A stretch of DNA of 34,227 nt from Lentisphaeria bacterium (lineage in GTDB: Bacteria; Verrucomicrobiota; Lentisphaeria; Victivallales; Victivallaceae): positions 1-34,227 of the forward strand of contig JAFWBQ010000067.1 of NCBI GenBank assembly GCA_017507125.1. The letters run 5' to 3'. A model generated the notes under the pieces. That model was given only the letters and a program-made list of their open reading frames with translations. It ran no database searches and had not been told where the DNA came from. Shown piece by piece: positions 19,063-28,224 of the stretch. The position numbers were made by a program, and so were the translations under genes. How positions within the stretch are numbered: the first letter of the stretch is position 1; every line of letters begins with the position of its first letter.

Positions 19063-20184
19063 TTATTGCTGAACAGCACCGGCAGCAGCCAGAGCCTCTG
19101 CCTCGGCAGCGGCTTTCTCTGCTTCAAACGCCTCTCTGAAACGGTTCTTGTCGGTGGACTTCATATAGGCTTCTTCTGCGGAGATCTTACCTGCCTGGAA
19201 CTCTCTTTCAAGAGAGGCTTCCATGGAGCACATGCCCCGGTCACCGCCCGCATCAATAATGGTACGCAAGTTTGAGATCTTCCCTTCACGGATCACGTTG
19301 GGCAGACCGTCAGTGCGGAGCAATATTTCATGGACAGCCACACGTCCACCGCCCTTCTTACGGCAGAGAAGCTGTGAAACGACTCCCGTAAGACACTCGG
19401 CAAGCATGGTGCGGATCTGCGCCTGCTCATCGGCGGGGAAAGCGTCGATGATACGGTCAACGGTCTTGGGAGCGTTATTGGTGTGAAGCGTGCCGAAAAC
19501 AAGCATTCCCATGGCGGCACAAGTCAGCCCCAGACGGATGGTATCGTTTTCACGCATCTCACCGATGAGCACGATATCAGGGTCCGAACGCATAGCGCCG
19601 CGAAGCGCCACCGGGAAGGATTTACTGTGGATCCCCACCTCCCGGTGGACAATGGTACAGTACTTGTTCTGATGCACAAACTCAATAGGATCCTCAATGG
19701 TGATGATGTGCTTGCTCATGGTGGAGTTGATATAGTCGATCATGGCTGCAAGGGTCGTTGATTTACCGGAACCGGTGGGTCCCGTCACCAGCACCAGTCC
19801 GCTGTGATAAGCGCAAATCTCTTTGAGCACTTCGGGCAGATGAAGATCCTCAAGAGTCAGGATCTTGCTGGGGATCTGACGCAGGATGCACCCCATGCCG
19901 TGAAAGTTGTAGAAATAATTGCACCGGAATCGTGCCAGACCGGGGATCTCATGGGCAAAGTCAAGATCGTGGGTATCCATGAAGGTTGTCCACCGGTGTT
20001 CCGGGAAACAGATCTCTTTCATGAGATACTCCATCTTTTCCGGAGTGATCACCTCGTCGTCAAGACATTGTATTCCGCCGTGAATACGGGCTTTGGCAGG
20101 GAAATTGATGGAAAGATGCAAGTCGGAGCCGCCCAGTTCAAGCATCTGCCGCAGATAATGATTGATAATCGGTTCGTCAGCCAT
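19063..20184 (-). CDS. pilT: PilT-type pilus retraction ATPase
   Basis: The 373-residue cytoplasmic hexameric ATPase powers disassembly of type IV pili. The N-terminal PAS-like domain begins with GGSDLHLSINFPAKARIHG. Walker A GPTGSGKST is at 135-143, the Asp box ITIEDPIEFVHQNK near 161-174, Walker B SDPDIVLIGEM at 200-210 and the His box GTLHTNNAPKTVDRIID from 231. The C-terminus has an Ala/Glu-rich tail (AEKAAAEAEALAAAGAVQQ) that is not part of the family. It replaces the common DLETI of the family's minor motif with ENDTI. It lies between a second PilT-like gene and lepB. Confidence 0.93.
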   Translation of the reverse strand: MADEPIINHYLRQMLELGGSDLHLSINFPAKARIHGGIQCLDDEVITPEKMEYLMKEICFPEHRWTTFMDTHDLDFAHEIPGLARFRCNYFYNFHGMGCILRQIPSKILTLEDLHLPEVLKEICAYHSGLVLVTGPTGSGKSTTLAAMIDYINSTMSKHIITIEDPIEFVHQNKYCTIVHREVGIHSKSFPVALRGAMRSDPDIVLIGEMRENDTIRLGLTCAAMGMLVFGTLHTNNAPKTVDRIIDAFPADEQAQIRTMLAECLTGVVSQLLCRKKGGGRVAVHEILLRTDGLPNVIREGKISNLRTIIDAGGDRGMCSMEASLEREFQAGKISAEEAYMKSTDKNRFREAFEAEKAAAEAEALAAAGAVQQ

Positions 20185-20204
20185 AATTGATGTGCCTTTC
20201 TCCG

Positions 20205-21974
20205 TCAGTTTTTGCCGGGATTAAGTCTCTTTGCTTCTTCCAGTGCGTGGATACGTTCCAATTGAGCGATGGTCTCGCTGTCGGTCATCCGGTCGAGAGC
20301 CGCCTCATAGGTAAGAAGTCCGGCATTGAATTTATCCATAATAAGCTGATCCATGGTAAACATACCCAGCCTTGAGCCGATGGACATGGTGGACTTCAAC
20401 TGATAGGTCTTGCCTTCGCTGATAAGGTTGCCCACAGCCTGGGTGTTGATAAGGATCTCATAAACAAGTTCGATACCACCCATACCGTTGGGTATGAGTT
20501 TCTGGCAGATGATACCGCGCAAGCTGCCCGCCGTCATGGCGCGGATCTGCGCCTGCTGTGAAGGCGGGAACACGTCAAGCAGACGGTTCAGGGTGTTGGC
20601 GGCGTCACCGGTATGGAGCGTGCCGATAACAAGGTGTCCTGTTTCAGCTGCGGTAATAGCGTTTTCAATGGTTTCAAGGTCGTGCATTTCACCGACCACA
20701 ATAATATCCGGGTCCTCACGCAAGGCAGCCTTGAGGGCAGAGTGATAGGAGATGGTGTGCTTACCGATCTCACGCTGGGTCACTGAACAGTTTTTGGAAA
20801 GCTGCAGGATCTCTATAGGCTCTTCCACAGTGATAATGTGATCGGTGCGTCTTTCGTTTGCCACGTTGACCATAGCGGCGAGGGTGGTGGTCTTACCGGC
20901 GCCGATAGGTCCTGTCACAAGAACAAGGCCGTTGTGATAGTCAAGCAGTTTCCGGATAGTTTCGGCATCCCTGGCAAAGAATCCCAGTTCTTCAAGCTGG
21001 CAGATGTGGTCGGGAACCAGACGGTAACTGCCGGAAATGCCGTCTTTCTGCATCATCAGACAGACACGGAACCGGTTGACTCCCACTTCAAGAGAAAAGC
21101 TGCAGTCCAGTTCGGTCAGGAAAAACTGCTTGCGTTCAACGCTGAGCAGACAGAGGTTGAGTCTTTCAGCATCTTCAGGAGTCAGTACATAACTGTCGAT
21201 ACGCTCGATCATCAGCTGACGGCGGACAAAGGGAGGGGAACCGGCAGAAATATGCAAGTCACTGCAGCCCAGATAACGCAGACAGCTTAAAAGATAGATC
21301 ATTCTGTATTCAAGTCCGGCATCATCAAGAGAGGCTGTATCAGAAAGACTGGGCAAATCACCGTAACCGTTGATGGCGGCGTAATCCACCTCTACCGGAG
21401 CAAATGTCCGGGGGGTATCCATAACAAGCCCCGCACGCTTGGAGCCTTTTTTGCGGGGCTGCTCCTCCTCATCCGCCACAGGCGCTGCCGAAGCCGGAGC
21501 GGGCGCAGGTGCTGCGGCGGCAGGTGCGGCACTTCTGACCGGGGGAACGCTTCGGCCTTTCCGGGGTGGGGGCACGGCTCCTCCCCGCCGGGGCGGAGGA
21601 AAGTTCTGGCGGGGCGCTGCCGTTTGAGCTCCCGCAGCAGGCTGTGGGGCGGGATGCGCTGCCTGGGCAGGCGAAGGAGCTGCGGCGACTTGGACTGCGG
21701 GCTCCTCATAAGTGACCTCAGGAAGTTCAAGAGGCGGCACATTCCCTGCCGCCGCCTGAGTCACTGCGTAGCCGACGATTTCCTGGATCTGTTCCAACAG
21801 CTGATTGGCGCTCTCTTCATCACATCCTTCTGCCAGACGTTCAAGAGTCGCCTGTGCATAATTCTCAAAAGTTACCTCTTCGCCCAAACCGGCATAAACA
21901 GCAACAGCCTCTTCCGGCGAAAGAACGCCGTTACTTACAAGTGCATAAATAAACCACTGAATCTCAAGCAACAT
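20205..21974 (-). CDS. PilT/PilU-like ATPase with long N-terminal extension
   Basis: The protein has 589 residues. The first 80 or so form a helical region (with EEAVAVYAGLGEE), then a Pro/Ala/Arg-rich linker (about 90-180) and a PilT core (from about 205) with CSDLHISAGSPPFVRR, Walker A GPIGAGKTTT at 355-364, ITVEEPIEI, Walker B EDPDIIVVGEMHDLETI, and the His box GTLHTGDAANTLNRLLD. The extension of about 200 residues is unlike ordinary PilT (near 350 residues) and may be a docking or regulatory arm. In its Asp box, EDP is replaced by EEP. It is the first gene of the pilT operon, 20 bases ahead of pilT. The two may form distinct retraction motors, like PilT and PilU. Confidence 0.88.
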   Translation of the reverse strand: MLLEIQWFIYALVSNGVLSPEEAVAVYAGLGEEVTFENYAQATLERLAEGCDEESANQLLEQIQEIVGYAVTQAAAGNVPPLELPEVTYEEPAVQVAAAPSPAQAAHPAPQPAAGAQTAAPRQNFPPPRRGGAVPPPRKGRSVPPVRSAAPAAAAPAPAPASAAPVADEEEQPRKKGSKRAGLVMDTPRTFAPVEVDYAAINGYGDLPSLSDTASLDDAGLEYRMIYLLSCLRYLGCSDLHISAGSPPFVRRQLMIERIDSYVLTPEDAERLNLCLLSVERKQFFLTELDCSFSLEVGVNRFRVCLMMQKDGISGSYRLVPDHICQLEELGFFARDAETIRKLLDYHNGLVLVTGPIGAGKTTTLAAMVNVANERRTDHIITVEEPIEILQLSKNCSVTQREIGKHTISYHSALKAALREDPDIIVVGEMHDLETIENAITAAETGHLVIGTLHTGDAANTLNRLLDVFPPSQQAQIRAMTAGSLRGIICQKLIPNGMGGIELVYEILINTQAVGNLISEGKTYQLKSTMSIGSRLGMFTMDQLIMDKFNAGLLTYEAALDRMTDSETIAQLERIHALEEAKRLNPGKN

Positions 21975-22045
21975 AAAAAACCCCGGTTAATACAGATCTT
22001 TCAACAACTGCACTCCAATAGCACAGAAAACATGACACATCTTAT

Positions 22046-22074
22046 ACAATACAATCATCCGGCACTAAAGTCAA
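22046..22074 (-). promoter_or_regulatory. Candidate promoter for the PilT operon
   Basis: Minus strand: TTGACT (22074-22069, overlapping the end of the EamA gene), 17-base spacer, TATTGT (22051-22046), about 72 bases before the start. The -10 is weak. Confidence 0.35.
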
Positions 22075-23033
22075 TACATGCAACCGGCAAAACCGCGTAA
22101 AATTTGAATGATTTCTGCCAATACCGGGTGCAGAACGCCTGTGGTGATGACAAGTCCCGACAGAATCAGCAGCAAACCGGTGATTTTGGCAGCAGAACTC
22201 TTTTCGTGAAGAAAGATGAGTCCGGCAACAAATCCCAGAGGCAGACTGAGCTGACGGAACGCCTGAATAAAACTGACGTTGGTAACATACTGCATGGCAA
22301 AAAGGATCAAGGCATAGGCTCCTGAACTGCAGACACCGGCGATGACAGGATAGATCACCTCCCGGCTCATAAGTTTTCTGAAGGCCTCTCTTTCTGCACG
22401 GTCGAAAACAATGAGAGGGACTTCCCCCAGAGTCAGTCCCATCTGGATCAGAAAAAGATATCCCAGAGTAGCGGAACGGGTGAGACTCCCGGAGCCGGTG
22501 CTGACCAACTTCAGCGCCTGACTGTCACAAAGGGTATAACCGGTCGTCCCCATGGCACCCAGCGCAATGAAAAGTATGGCAAAAGTGTTCAAAGAGCGGA
22601 ACGATATATTGCGGAATGAGGCAAAGGGCATGATAAAACATCCGGCGGCAATCATGACCATCCCCCCCAGCGTCAGCATATCAAAAGGTTTCCCGATACC
22701 GAAAACAAGGGTGATAACTGCCAGCAGCACCACCGGCAGCGCCCTCACCACAGGATAGATGAGAGAAATATCGGCATGTTTGTATCCGTGAGCAAGGCCG
22801 TACATATATATCACTTCAAAAAAACAGCTGCCCCCCAGAAGGATGTAGAACATAGAGGGCAACCCGGTGAAACTTGCCCGGCTTTCAATGAAAAAGGGGA
22901 GCCAGATGATCCCCCCGATAAAGTTCATGATGATGTAAAAGGCGGTGGAGGGTCTTGTTGATTTTGAAAGCATGTTCCATGCGACATGCATGAAAACTGA
23001 AATAAAGATAAGGATCGCTGCAGTAAGAGACAT
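22071..23033 (-). CDS. EamA/DMT-superfamily transporter
   Basis: The 320-residue inner-membrane protein has about ten TM segments in two EamA repeats. It starts MSLTAAILIFISVFMHVAWNM, the typical first helix. HADISLIYPVVRALPVVLLA closes the first repeat and NVSFIQAFRQLSLPLGFVAGL the second. The family exports amino acids, metabolites or nucleotide sugars; the substrate cannot be told. I chose ATG 23033 because the upstream in-frame extension runs into the secretin terminator and coding end. The start has no strong ribosome-binding site. It lies between the secretin operon terminator and the PilT operon and is not obviously linked to either. Confidence 0.86.
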   Translation of the reverse strand: MSLTAAILIFISVFMHVAWNMLSKSTRPSTAFYIIMNFIGGIIWLPFFIESRASFTGLPSMFYILLGGSCFFEVIYMYGLAHGYKHADISLIYPVVRALPVVLLAVITLVFGIGKPFDMLTLGGMVMIAAGCFIMPFASFRNISFRSLNTFAILFIALGAMGTTGYTLCDSQALKLVSTGSGSLTRSATLGYLFLIQMGLTLGEVPLIVFDRAEREAFRKLMSREVIYPVIAGVCSSGAYALILFAMQYVTNVSFIQAFRQLSLPLGFVAGLIFLHEKSSAAKITGLLLILSGLVITTGVLHPVLAEIIQILRGFAGCMY

Positions 23034-23060
23034 AGTTTTTATCAGGTAAAAATAAGTTTT

Positions 23061-23098
23061 GTAAAAGTAAAACGGGACACCCCTTTCAAGGTGTCCCG
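23061..23098 (-). terminator. Terminator of the secG-pilus-secretin operon
   Basis: The perfect 9-bp stem CGGGACACC/GGTGTCCCG (23073-23081 with 23090-23098, 8-base loop) is followed on the minus strand by TTTTACTTTTAC. It starts 15 bases after the last secretin stop. Confidence 0.85.
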
Positions 23099-23112
23099 GA
23101 AAACACTGTTCC

Positions 23113-25590
23113 TCAGAGTCCGCTGCTGAAGCGGGGATATCCCTGAGAGTGGAGACCATCACGCTGATAGCGGGGCTCCACCGGTGTACCGTCAGGCTTC
23201 ACAAGTCTGAAGGTCACAAAAACCAGCAGATTACGCTTAGTGGATTTGGATCCCTTGGACTGGAAAAGTCTGCCGATAAAGGGAATGTCGCCCAGAATCG
23301 GGATCTTATCGTTGACTGAAGAGGTTTCATCTGCAACCACGCCGCCAGCGATGATCGTCTCACCGTCTCTGGCGGTGATCTGAGTATTGATACCGGGGGT
23401 ATTGAGAATAGGCATACGGTAGTAGTTACCGTCTTCGACATTGCCTTCTTCATCAAATATGCGGGTATCATATTCGGACCAACCGGCAAGGGTCTTGAAG
23501 TTGACGTTGATCTGGGCGGTAATAAGACCGAGTTTATGGTTGACAAAAGGCTTGACCTTGAAGTCCACACCAAGTTCAGTTTCTTCTTCCAAATCAGGCT
23601 GAGCCGTAGCATAGAAGAAAGCGTTATCGCTCTGAGGCACATCCACATCGTTCCACTCAGAGTCGGGGAAGTGGTGCACCTCGATCATATTGATAATACC
23701 TTCGGTGCCTTCTTTAACAGTGATCCTGGGTGACATGAGAACGTCCGAACTGTCTGCCTGATTCATGGCAAACATACTTGCAACGAGGCGGGTTCCCTTT
23801 TCATTCTGCCAAACATAACTCAGAAGACTTCCGTTGACATCACCGCCGACACGTTCACCGGCGTTGTTGTAATAACGCAGCAGAGGGTTGTTGGGATCCA
23901 TGATCATACTGGAAGAAAGTTTGCCGTTGGGCTGAACCCGATCTTTGGCAGCATTGACAGCCAGCTGCCAGTTGAAAGCGAGTTCATCCAAATCGTTCTG
24001 GTTGATGTCGACCAGTTTGACCATGACCTGCACCATAGTGGTGTCTTTGGGACGGAAATCCTCTTCAAGCAATCTTTGGATCTCACGATGATTTTCACGG
24101 GTATTGGTGATTGAAACACGCTTGGTCTCAGGATTATAATAGATGTTGGCACCCTTGGGGAAGAGGCTCTTACCGTCTGCTTTGGCAATAAGAGCATCCT
24201 TGATCTTAGTGGAAATATCTTCAGCAGTTTCCTTTTCCCAGTCGGGAGTAATAGTGACAGGGTAGGATCTGAGCATCATATTGCTCAAGGTCACATCAGC
24301 GGGAGTCAGCACCACAGCGTAGTCGTCGATCTGCATGTTAAGTCTGGGCTTGGCAGACTGGCAGAGCATGACAAGAGCCTGATAAAGAGTACGCTCAGAA
24401 TCGGCATTAAGAGTAACGCGGGGTTCATCGCTGTTTTCCTCGGCATTGCGGCGGCCCTGGCCGGACTCCTCTTCTTCCTCTTCTTCACCCTCAACGTTAT
24501 TCTTTCGGGCTTCCTGTCTTTTACGCTGTTCCTCAAGACGTTTTGCCCGGAGTTCCTCGCGTTTCTTACGATCCTCAGCAGACTCTTCAGCGTTACGGAC
24601 ATCACCGATATAAACGATGTTGACTCCCTTCTTCTTGGGGTCGGGTTCAGGGTCGTTATTGCGGCTCAGATTCTGCAGATGACCGACAGCGACGGAAATC
24701 GGGCGGTTTGTGATCTGCAGTTTGGCGATGCGGATACTGTCAAGTTTGGGTTTGATAAGTGACGCACGCAGAACCTCAGGTTTGACGGCAGCGCCTCCGG
24801 AAACAACATTGGCAGCATTGCCGGTCGCTTCATGAACGATAGGCAGAGCATATTTCCACTCGACTTCAGCCATAACGCGCCGGTGGGTATTGACATAACG
24901 CTGATTTCCCATCTTTGCCATACGGCGTGAAATGCCGCGTCTGCCCTGAGTGGCATCAGAGTTGTAGGGATCAATAAGAAGGATCTCGTTGTACTTGACA
25001 AGGGCAGCAGAGTAGTCTTTGACTGCGGCAAGACGGCGGGCCTGTTCAAGAAGAACCTGGATCTGATAATCCTGAGCACTCTTGTCAGGGATGAGACGCC
25101 CCGCAGAATAAGCGCTGCGCCGGGTGATGGTATCGCGGCGTTTTTCATAAAGGGCTATGCGTTTCTGAAGTTCATCTGCCTGCTCGGGGCAATAACGGAT
25201 CGCCTCCTTACAGATCTTGATAGCTTCATCAAAGTCACTGGTAAGAGCCATTTTATCAGATTTTTCGGCGGCCTCATTAGCCTTGGCATAGTAACATGCC
25301 GCGATCTCTTTCTGACAGAACTCGATCTTTTCCTGGAAGAATTTAGAGGGATAACGACGGAAAAGTTTGATCGCCTCCAAATATTTGTCTCTGGCTCCGA
25401 AATAGTTTTTTTCCTCAAAGAGAGCATGACCTTCACGAACAAGATAATCGCCGCGATAGACGACTTCCTGACGCGAAAGATCTGTTTTCCGGACCATTTC
25501 GCGGGCATCAGCAGACAACTCACCAGCACCGAAAAGCACTCCGGCACTGAAAGCTGTTACTGCTGCAAGCATCATTTTTCTGGTATTCAT
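23113..25590 (-). CDS. Secretin-family outer-membrane channel (Amuc_1098-like), second of a tandem pair
   Basis: The protein has 825 residues. It has a signal peptide (about 1-22), then TPR-like helices (about 45-225: ALFEEKNYFGARDKYLEAIK, DFDEAIKICKEAIRYCP, DYSAALVKYNEILLIDP). N-type ring domains follow from about 285. The C-terminal secretin domain ends with the signature NDKIPILGDIPFIGRLFQSK and NLLVFVTFRL near 757-797. A highly charged stretch (about 333-390, Glu/Arg/Lys-rich with a run of seven or more Glu) interrupts the first ring domain. Secretins form the outer-membrane gate of type IV pili and type II secretion. It is the last gene of the operon, 24 bases after a paralogous secretin. 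Confidence 0.88.
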   Translation of the reverse strand: MNTRKMMLAAVTAFSAGVLFGAGELSADAREMVRKTDLSRQEVVYRGDYLVREGHALFEEKNYFGARDKYLEAIKLFRRYPSKFFQEKIEFCQKEIAACYYAKANEAAEKSDKMALTSDFDEAIKICKEAIRYCPEQADELQKRIALYEKRRDTITRRSAYSAGRLIPDKSAQDYQIQVLLEQARRLAAVKDYSAALVKYNEILLIDPYNSDATQGRRGISRRMAKMGNQRYVNTHRRVMAEVEWKYALPIVHEATGNAANVVSGGAAVKPEVLRASLIKPKLDSIRIAKLQITNRPISVAVGHLQNLSRNNDPEPDPKKKGVNIVYIGDVRNAEESAEDRKKREELRAKRLEEQRKRQEARKNNVEGEEEEEEESGQGRRNAEENSDEPRVTLNADSERTLYQALVMLCQSAKPRLNMQIDDYAVVLTPADVTLSNMMLRSYPVTITPDWEKETAEDISTKIKDALIAKADGKSLFPKGANIYYNPETKRVSITNTRENHREIQRLLEEDFRPKDTTMVQVMVKLVDINQNDLDELAFNWQLAVNAAKDRVQPNGKLSSSMIMDPNNPLLRYYNNAGERVGGDVNGSLLSYVWQNEKGTRLVASMFAMNQADSSDVLMSPRITVKEGTEGIINMIEVHHFPDSEWNDVDVPQSDNAFFYATAQPDLEEETELGVDFKVKPFVNHKLGLITAQINVNFKTLAGWSEYDTRIFDEEGNVEDGNYYRMPILNTPGINTQITARDGETIIAGGVVADETSSVNDKIPILGDIPFIGRLFQSKGSKSTKRNLLVFVTFRLVKPDGTPVEPRYQRDGLHSQGYPRFSSGL

Positions 25591-25614
25591 AATTAAAATC
25601 TCCGGGGATTACTG

Positions 25615-28179
25615 TTAACGACTGAAGTCAGGGATACCCTGATTCCGGCTGTGGATGGCAGCACCATCTGCTCCCAACCGTCTGGCGGTAACGAAAACAA
25701 GCATGTTTCTGCGTTCAGCCTTCTCGGACTGAGCCTGGAAAAGTCTCCCGATGAAGGGAAGTTCTCCCAGGAAGGGGATCTTATCATTACGGGTGACGGT
25801 ACGGTTGTCTGTTGAACCGCCGACCACCACGGTCTGACCTTCGTAGACATCAATATCGGTAACGATCTTGCGTTCAGTGATAACAGGTTTCCAGATCGTG
25901 AAGCTGTGGCTCACAGGTCGTCCGTTCACATTACCATTAAGGACAAAGGTGAATTCATCGTTGCCGTTGGTTCCGGTGACTTCAAAGTCAAGTTTCAAAT
26001 TGATGGTACCGGTTTCGGTCATGGAGGGTGTAACTTTCATATCAATACCGATTTCCTGATTATCACCGAATTCAGGCGTGGGACGCTGAATGGTATAGGT
26101 GGTGTCATTATCACCGGTATCAGTATCAACTTCCAAATCGCTCCAATCATCAGGGAAGTAATAGCTCTTGGTCATCTTGGCAGAGGCGGTGATACCGCTG
26201 AGCGCCACGACCTTGGGAGCGGAAACAACTTCGGTACGGGTATTCTGGCTGAGGGCATTGACAGTCAGAGAGATATTCAGAGGAACATCGGAACCGAAAG
26301 GAGTCTTGCTGCCGAAAAGCATGGGGAAAATATTGAGATTGTTGATAAGTGCAGTACTTGAAGAACCATCCATAAATCCTGTACGGATGGGGTTCATGGA
26401 ACCGCGCTCGCCCTGTTCTGTCTTACGTGTACTGTTGCCGGGGCCAAGCATCCAGCCGCCTTTATTTGAGTCGACGATAACACCTTCATTCGTCATATTG
26501 GAGTTGAGGTTCGTCTCGCCCAGGGACCAGTCAAATCCAAGTTCCTCCATGTCGTTGTCACTGATTTCAATACATTTGATCTCAACGAGAATGAGAGGAG
26601 CCTGAAGAGAATTCTGTTCCCGGATCAGCTGAGAAATGGCATCCAGGTTCTCAACGGTATTTTTGACAACAAGGGTATGGTTATTGTCCATGTAGGCAAC
26701 GGAGCTTTCCTCGCCGAAGCGGATACCGTGCTTCTGCAGATACTCTTTGAACATGGCGGAGGTCACTTTGATATCCGCGATCTCTGTCAGCTTGAGTTCT
26801 TCTTCAACCTCTTTATCACGCTCAAGACGTTTTTCACCTTTTGCGGAACGATCAGAACTTTTGCCCTTCTTGCTGAAAATACTTGTATTAGTAGAAAGAT
26901 CACCGTCACCACCGCCGGCACTTTCACCGCTTGAGGTGCTGGCATACACCATGTTGACGACATGGGGCTGGATCTCATAAGTTCTGTCATACATGGTTTC
27001 AACAGAAGTACCGATACGGACACCGTTGGACTCGATCCTGTATTTCAGACCGGACATGAGACTGATATAACGGAGCACGTCTGCAACAGAAACATACTTG
27101 AGGTCAAGGTTCACACGGCCAAGAGATGCGGCCTCTTCGGGACTGGTGGTATCCTGAATATCAATATTGTGACCTTCCTTTTTGATGTAATCACGGAGAA
27201 ATTTCACCGCATCTTTAGCGTTGCCGTCGGTATACTTGAAGCCGGAAAGAATAGCGGAGTTAAGTTTATCAACCATACCCTTGCGGCTGTCACCTTTGAT
27301 TTCCACGTGAATGGATTTAGGTGCTTCAGGAGCTTCAAAGACAGGCTCGATCCACTGCCAGGTGGTATATGCGGCCTGAAGTTCAAAGTCAGAACGGTGG
27401 CGGTAATAGCCGGCGGTAAAGAAGACCCGGTAAATCTGACCTGCCAATGCGACAGCTTCAAGATTGAAGGGATCACGTAAATAAACCTGTTCGATCTTCT
27501 CAAGGGCCTGGATATAACGCTTATTCTCAAAGAAGACTTTAGCTTCAGTAATAAGAGCACGGGTCTGTGAACGCAGATTTTTCAAATTGGGGTTCGCAAC
27601 GGCAAGAGAGGTCTGATTCTGAAACTTTTCGCTGCGTTCCAGGTCATGGCAGCGTCTGCGCATGGCATCCGCCTCAGCAAGGAGAGCAGGAGAGATCTTT
27701 GCAGCATCTGAAGCGTTGATAATGGCATCAGGAAGACGGTTGTTAAGGAACGCCTCATTAGCGGCACGGAGTCTGTCACGGCCCCAGGCAAGGCGGAGAC
27801 GCGCGACAAGAGCCTCTGCTTCAGCAAAACGGGCTCTCACCACATCGCTTTTAACAAACTCAGTTTCAAGTTTCAGTTCATCTCTGACGGACTCGGCAAG
27901 CTGCACACCCTTTTCAAATTTTTTCTGTTCGACCAGCTTGACAGCTTCAGCCATCTTCACATCCTGAGCAGCGTAACGTTTCTGGATGTCCTTTCTGTAC
28001 GTGGCACTGATATCGGTGTTCAAATCGGAAGACACCGGACGGATCCCACCCACACGGCTTCTGCCCTGAACTGAGGGGGCAGAAATACCATCACTGTCAG
28101 CGGCGGCGGAAAAACTCCACAGCAAAACAGCTGCTGCTGCCAGCCGTCTGCAAGTTCGCACTTGAGCAATTCTTCTCAT
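25615..28179 (-). CDS. Secretin-family outer-membrane channel (Amuc_1098-like), first of a tandem pair
   Basis: The protein has 854 residues: signal peptide (about 1-28), TPR-like helical region (about 60-260), two ring domains (DAVKFLRDYIKKEGHNIDI and VNLDLKYVSVADVLRYISLMSG), a low-complexity Gly/Ser/Lys loop with GGGDGDLS and KKGKSSDRSAKGEKR, then the gate domain. It ends NDKIPFLGELPFIGRLFQAQ and NMLVFVTARRL. The TPR-plus-secretin layout is that of the Akkermansia pilus secretin Amuc_1098. AAGGAA lies 8 bases before ATG. It shares domain order but little sequence with the next secretin, so the duplication is old. Confidence 0.88.
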   Translation of the reverse strand: MRRIAQVRTCRRLAAAAVLLWSFSAAADSDGISAPSVQGRSRVGGIRPVSSDLNTDISATYRKDIQKRYAAQDVKMAEAVKLVEQKKFEKGVQLAESVRDELKLETEFVKSDVVRARFAEAEALVARLRLAWGRDRLRAANEAFLNNRLPDAIINASDAAKISPALLAEADAMRRRCHDLERSEKFQNQTSLAVANPNLKNLRSQTRALITEAKVFFENKRYIQALEKIEQVYLRDPFNLEAVALAGQIYRVFFTAGYYRHRSDFELQAAYTTWQWIEPVFEAPEAPKSIHVEIKGDSRKGMVDKLNSAILSGFKYTDGNAKDAVKFLRDYIKKEGHNIDIQDTTSPEEAASLGRVNLDLKYVSVADVLRYISLMSGLKYRIESNGVRIGTSVETMYDRTYEIQPHVVNMVYASTSSGESAGGGDGDLSTNTSIFSKKGKSSDRSAKGEKRLERDKEVEEELKLTEIADIKVTSAMFKEYLQKHGIRFGEESSVAYMDNNHTLVVKNTVENLDAISQLIREQNSLQAPLILVEIKCIEISDNDMEELGFDWSLGETNLNSNMTNEGVIVDSNKGGWMLGPGNSTRKTEQGERGSMNPIRTGFMDGSSSTALINNLNIFPMLFGSKTPFGSDVPLNISLTVNALSQNTRTEVVSAPKVVALSGITASAKMTKSYYFPDDWSDLEVDTDTGDNDTTYTIQRPTPEFGDNQEIGIDMKVTPSMTETGTINLKLDFEVTGTNGNDEFTFVLNGNVNGRPVSHSFTIWKPVITERKIVTDIDVYEGQTVVVGGSTDNRTVTRNDKIPFLGELPFIGRLFQAQSEKAERRNMLVFVTARRLGADGAAIHSRNQGIPDFSR

Positions 28180-28224
28180 CGTCTGTTCCTTTATGTTAAT
28201 TCAGTCAATTTCAAATTCAAAAAC

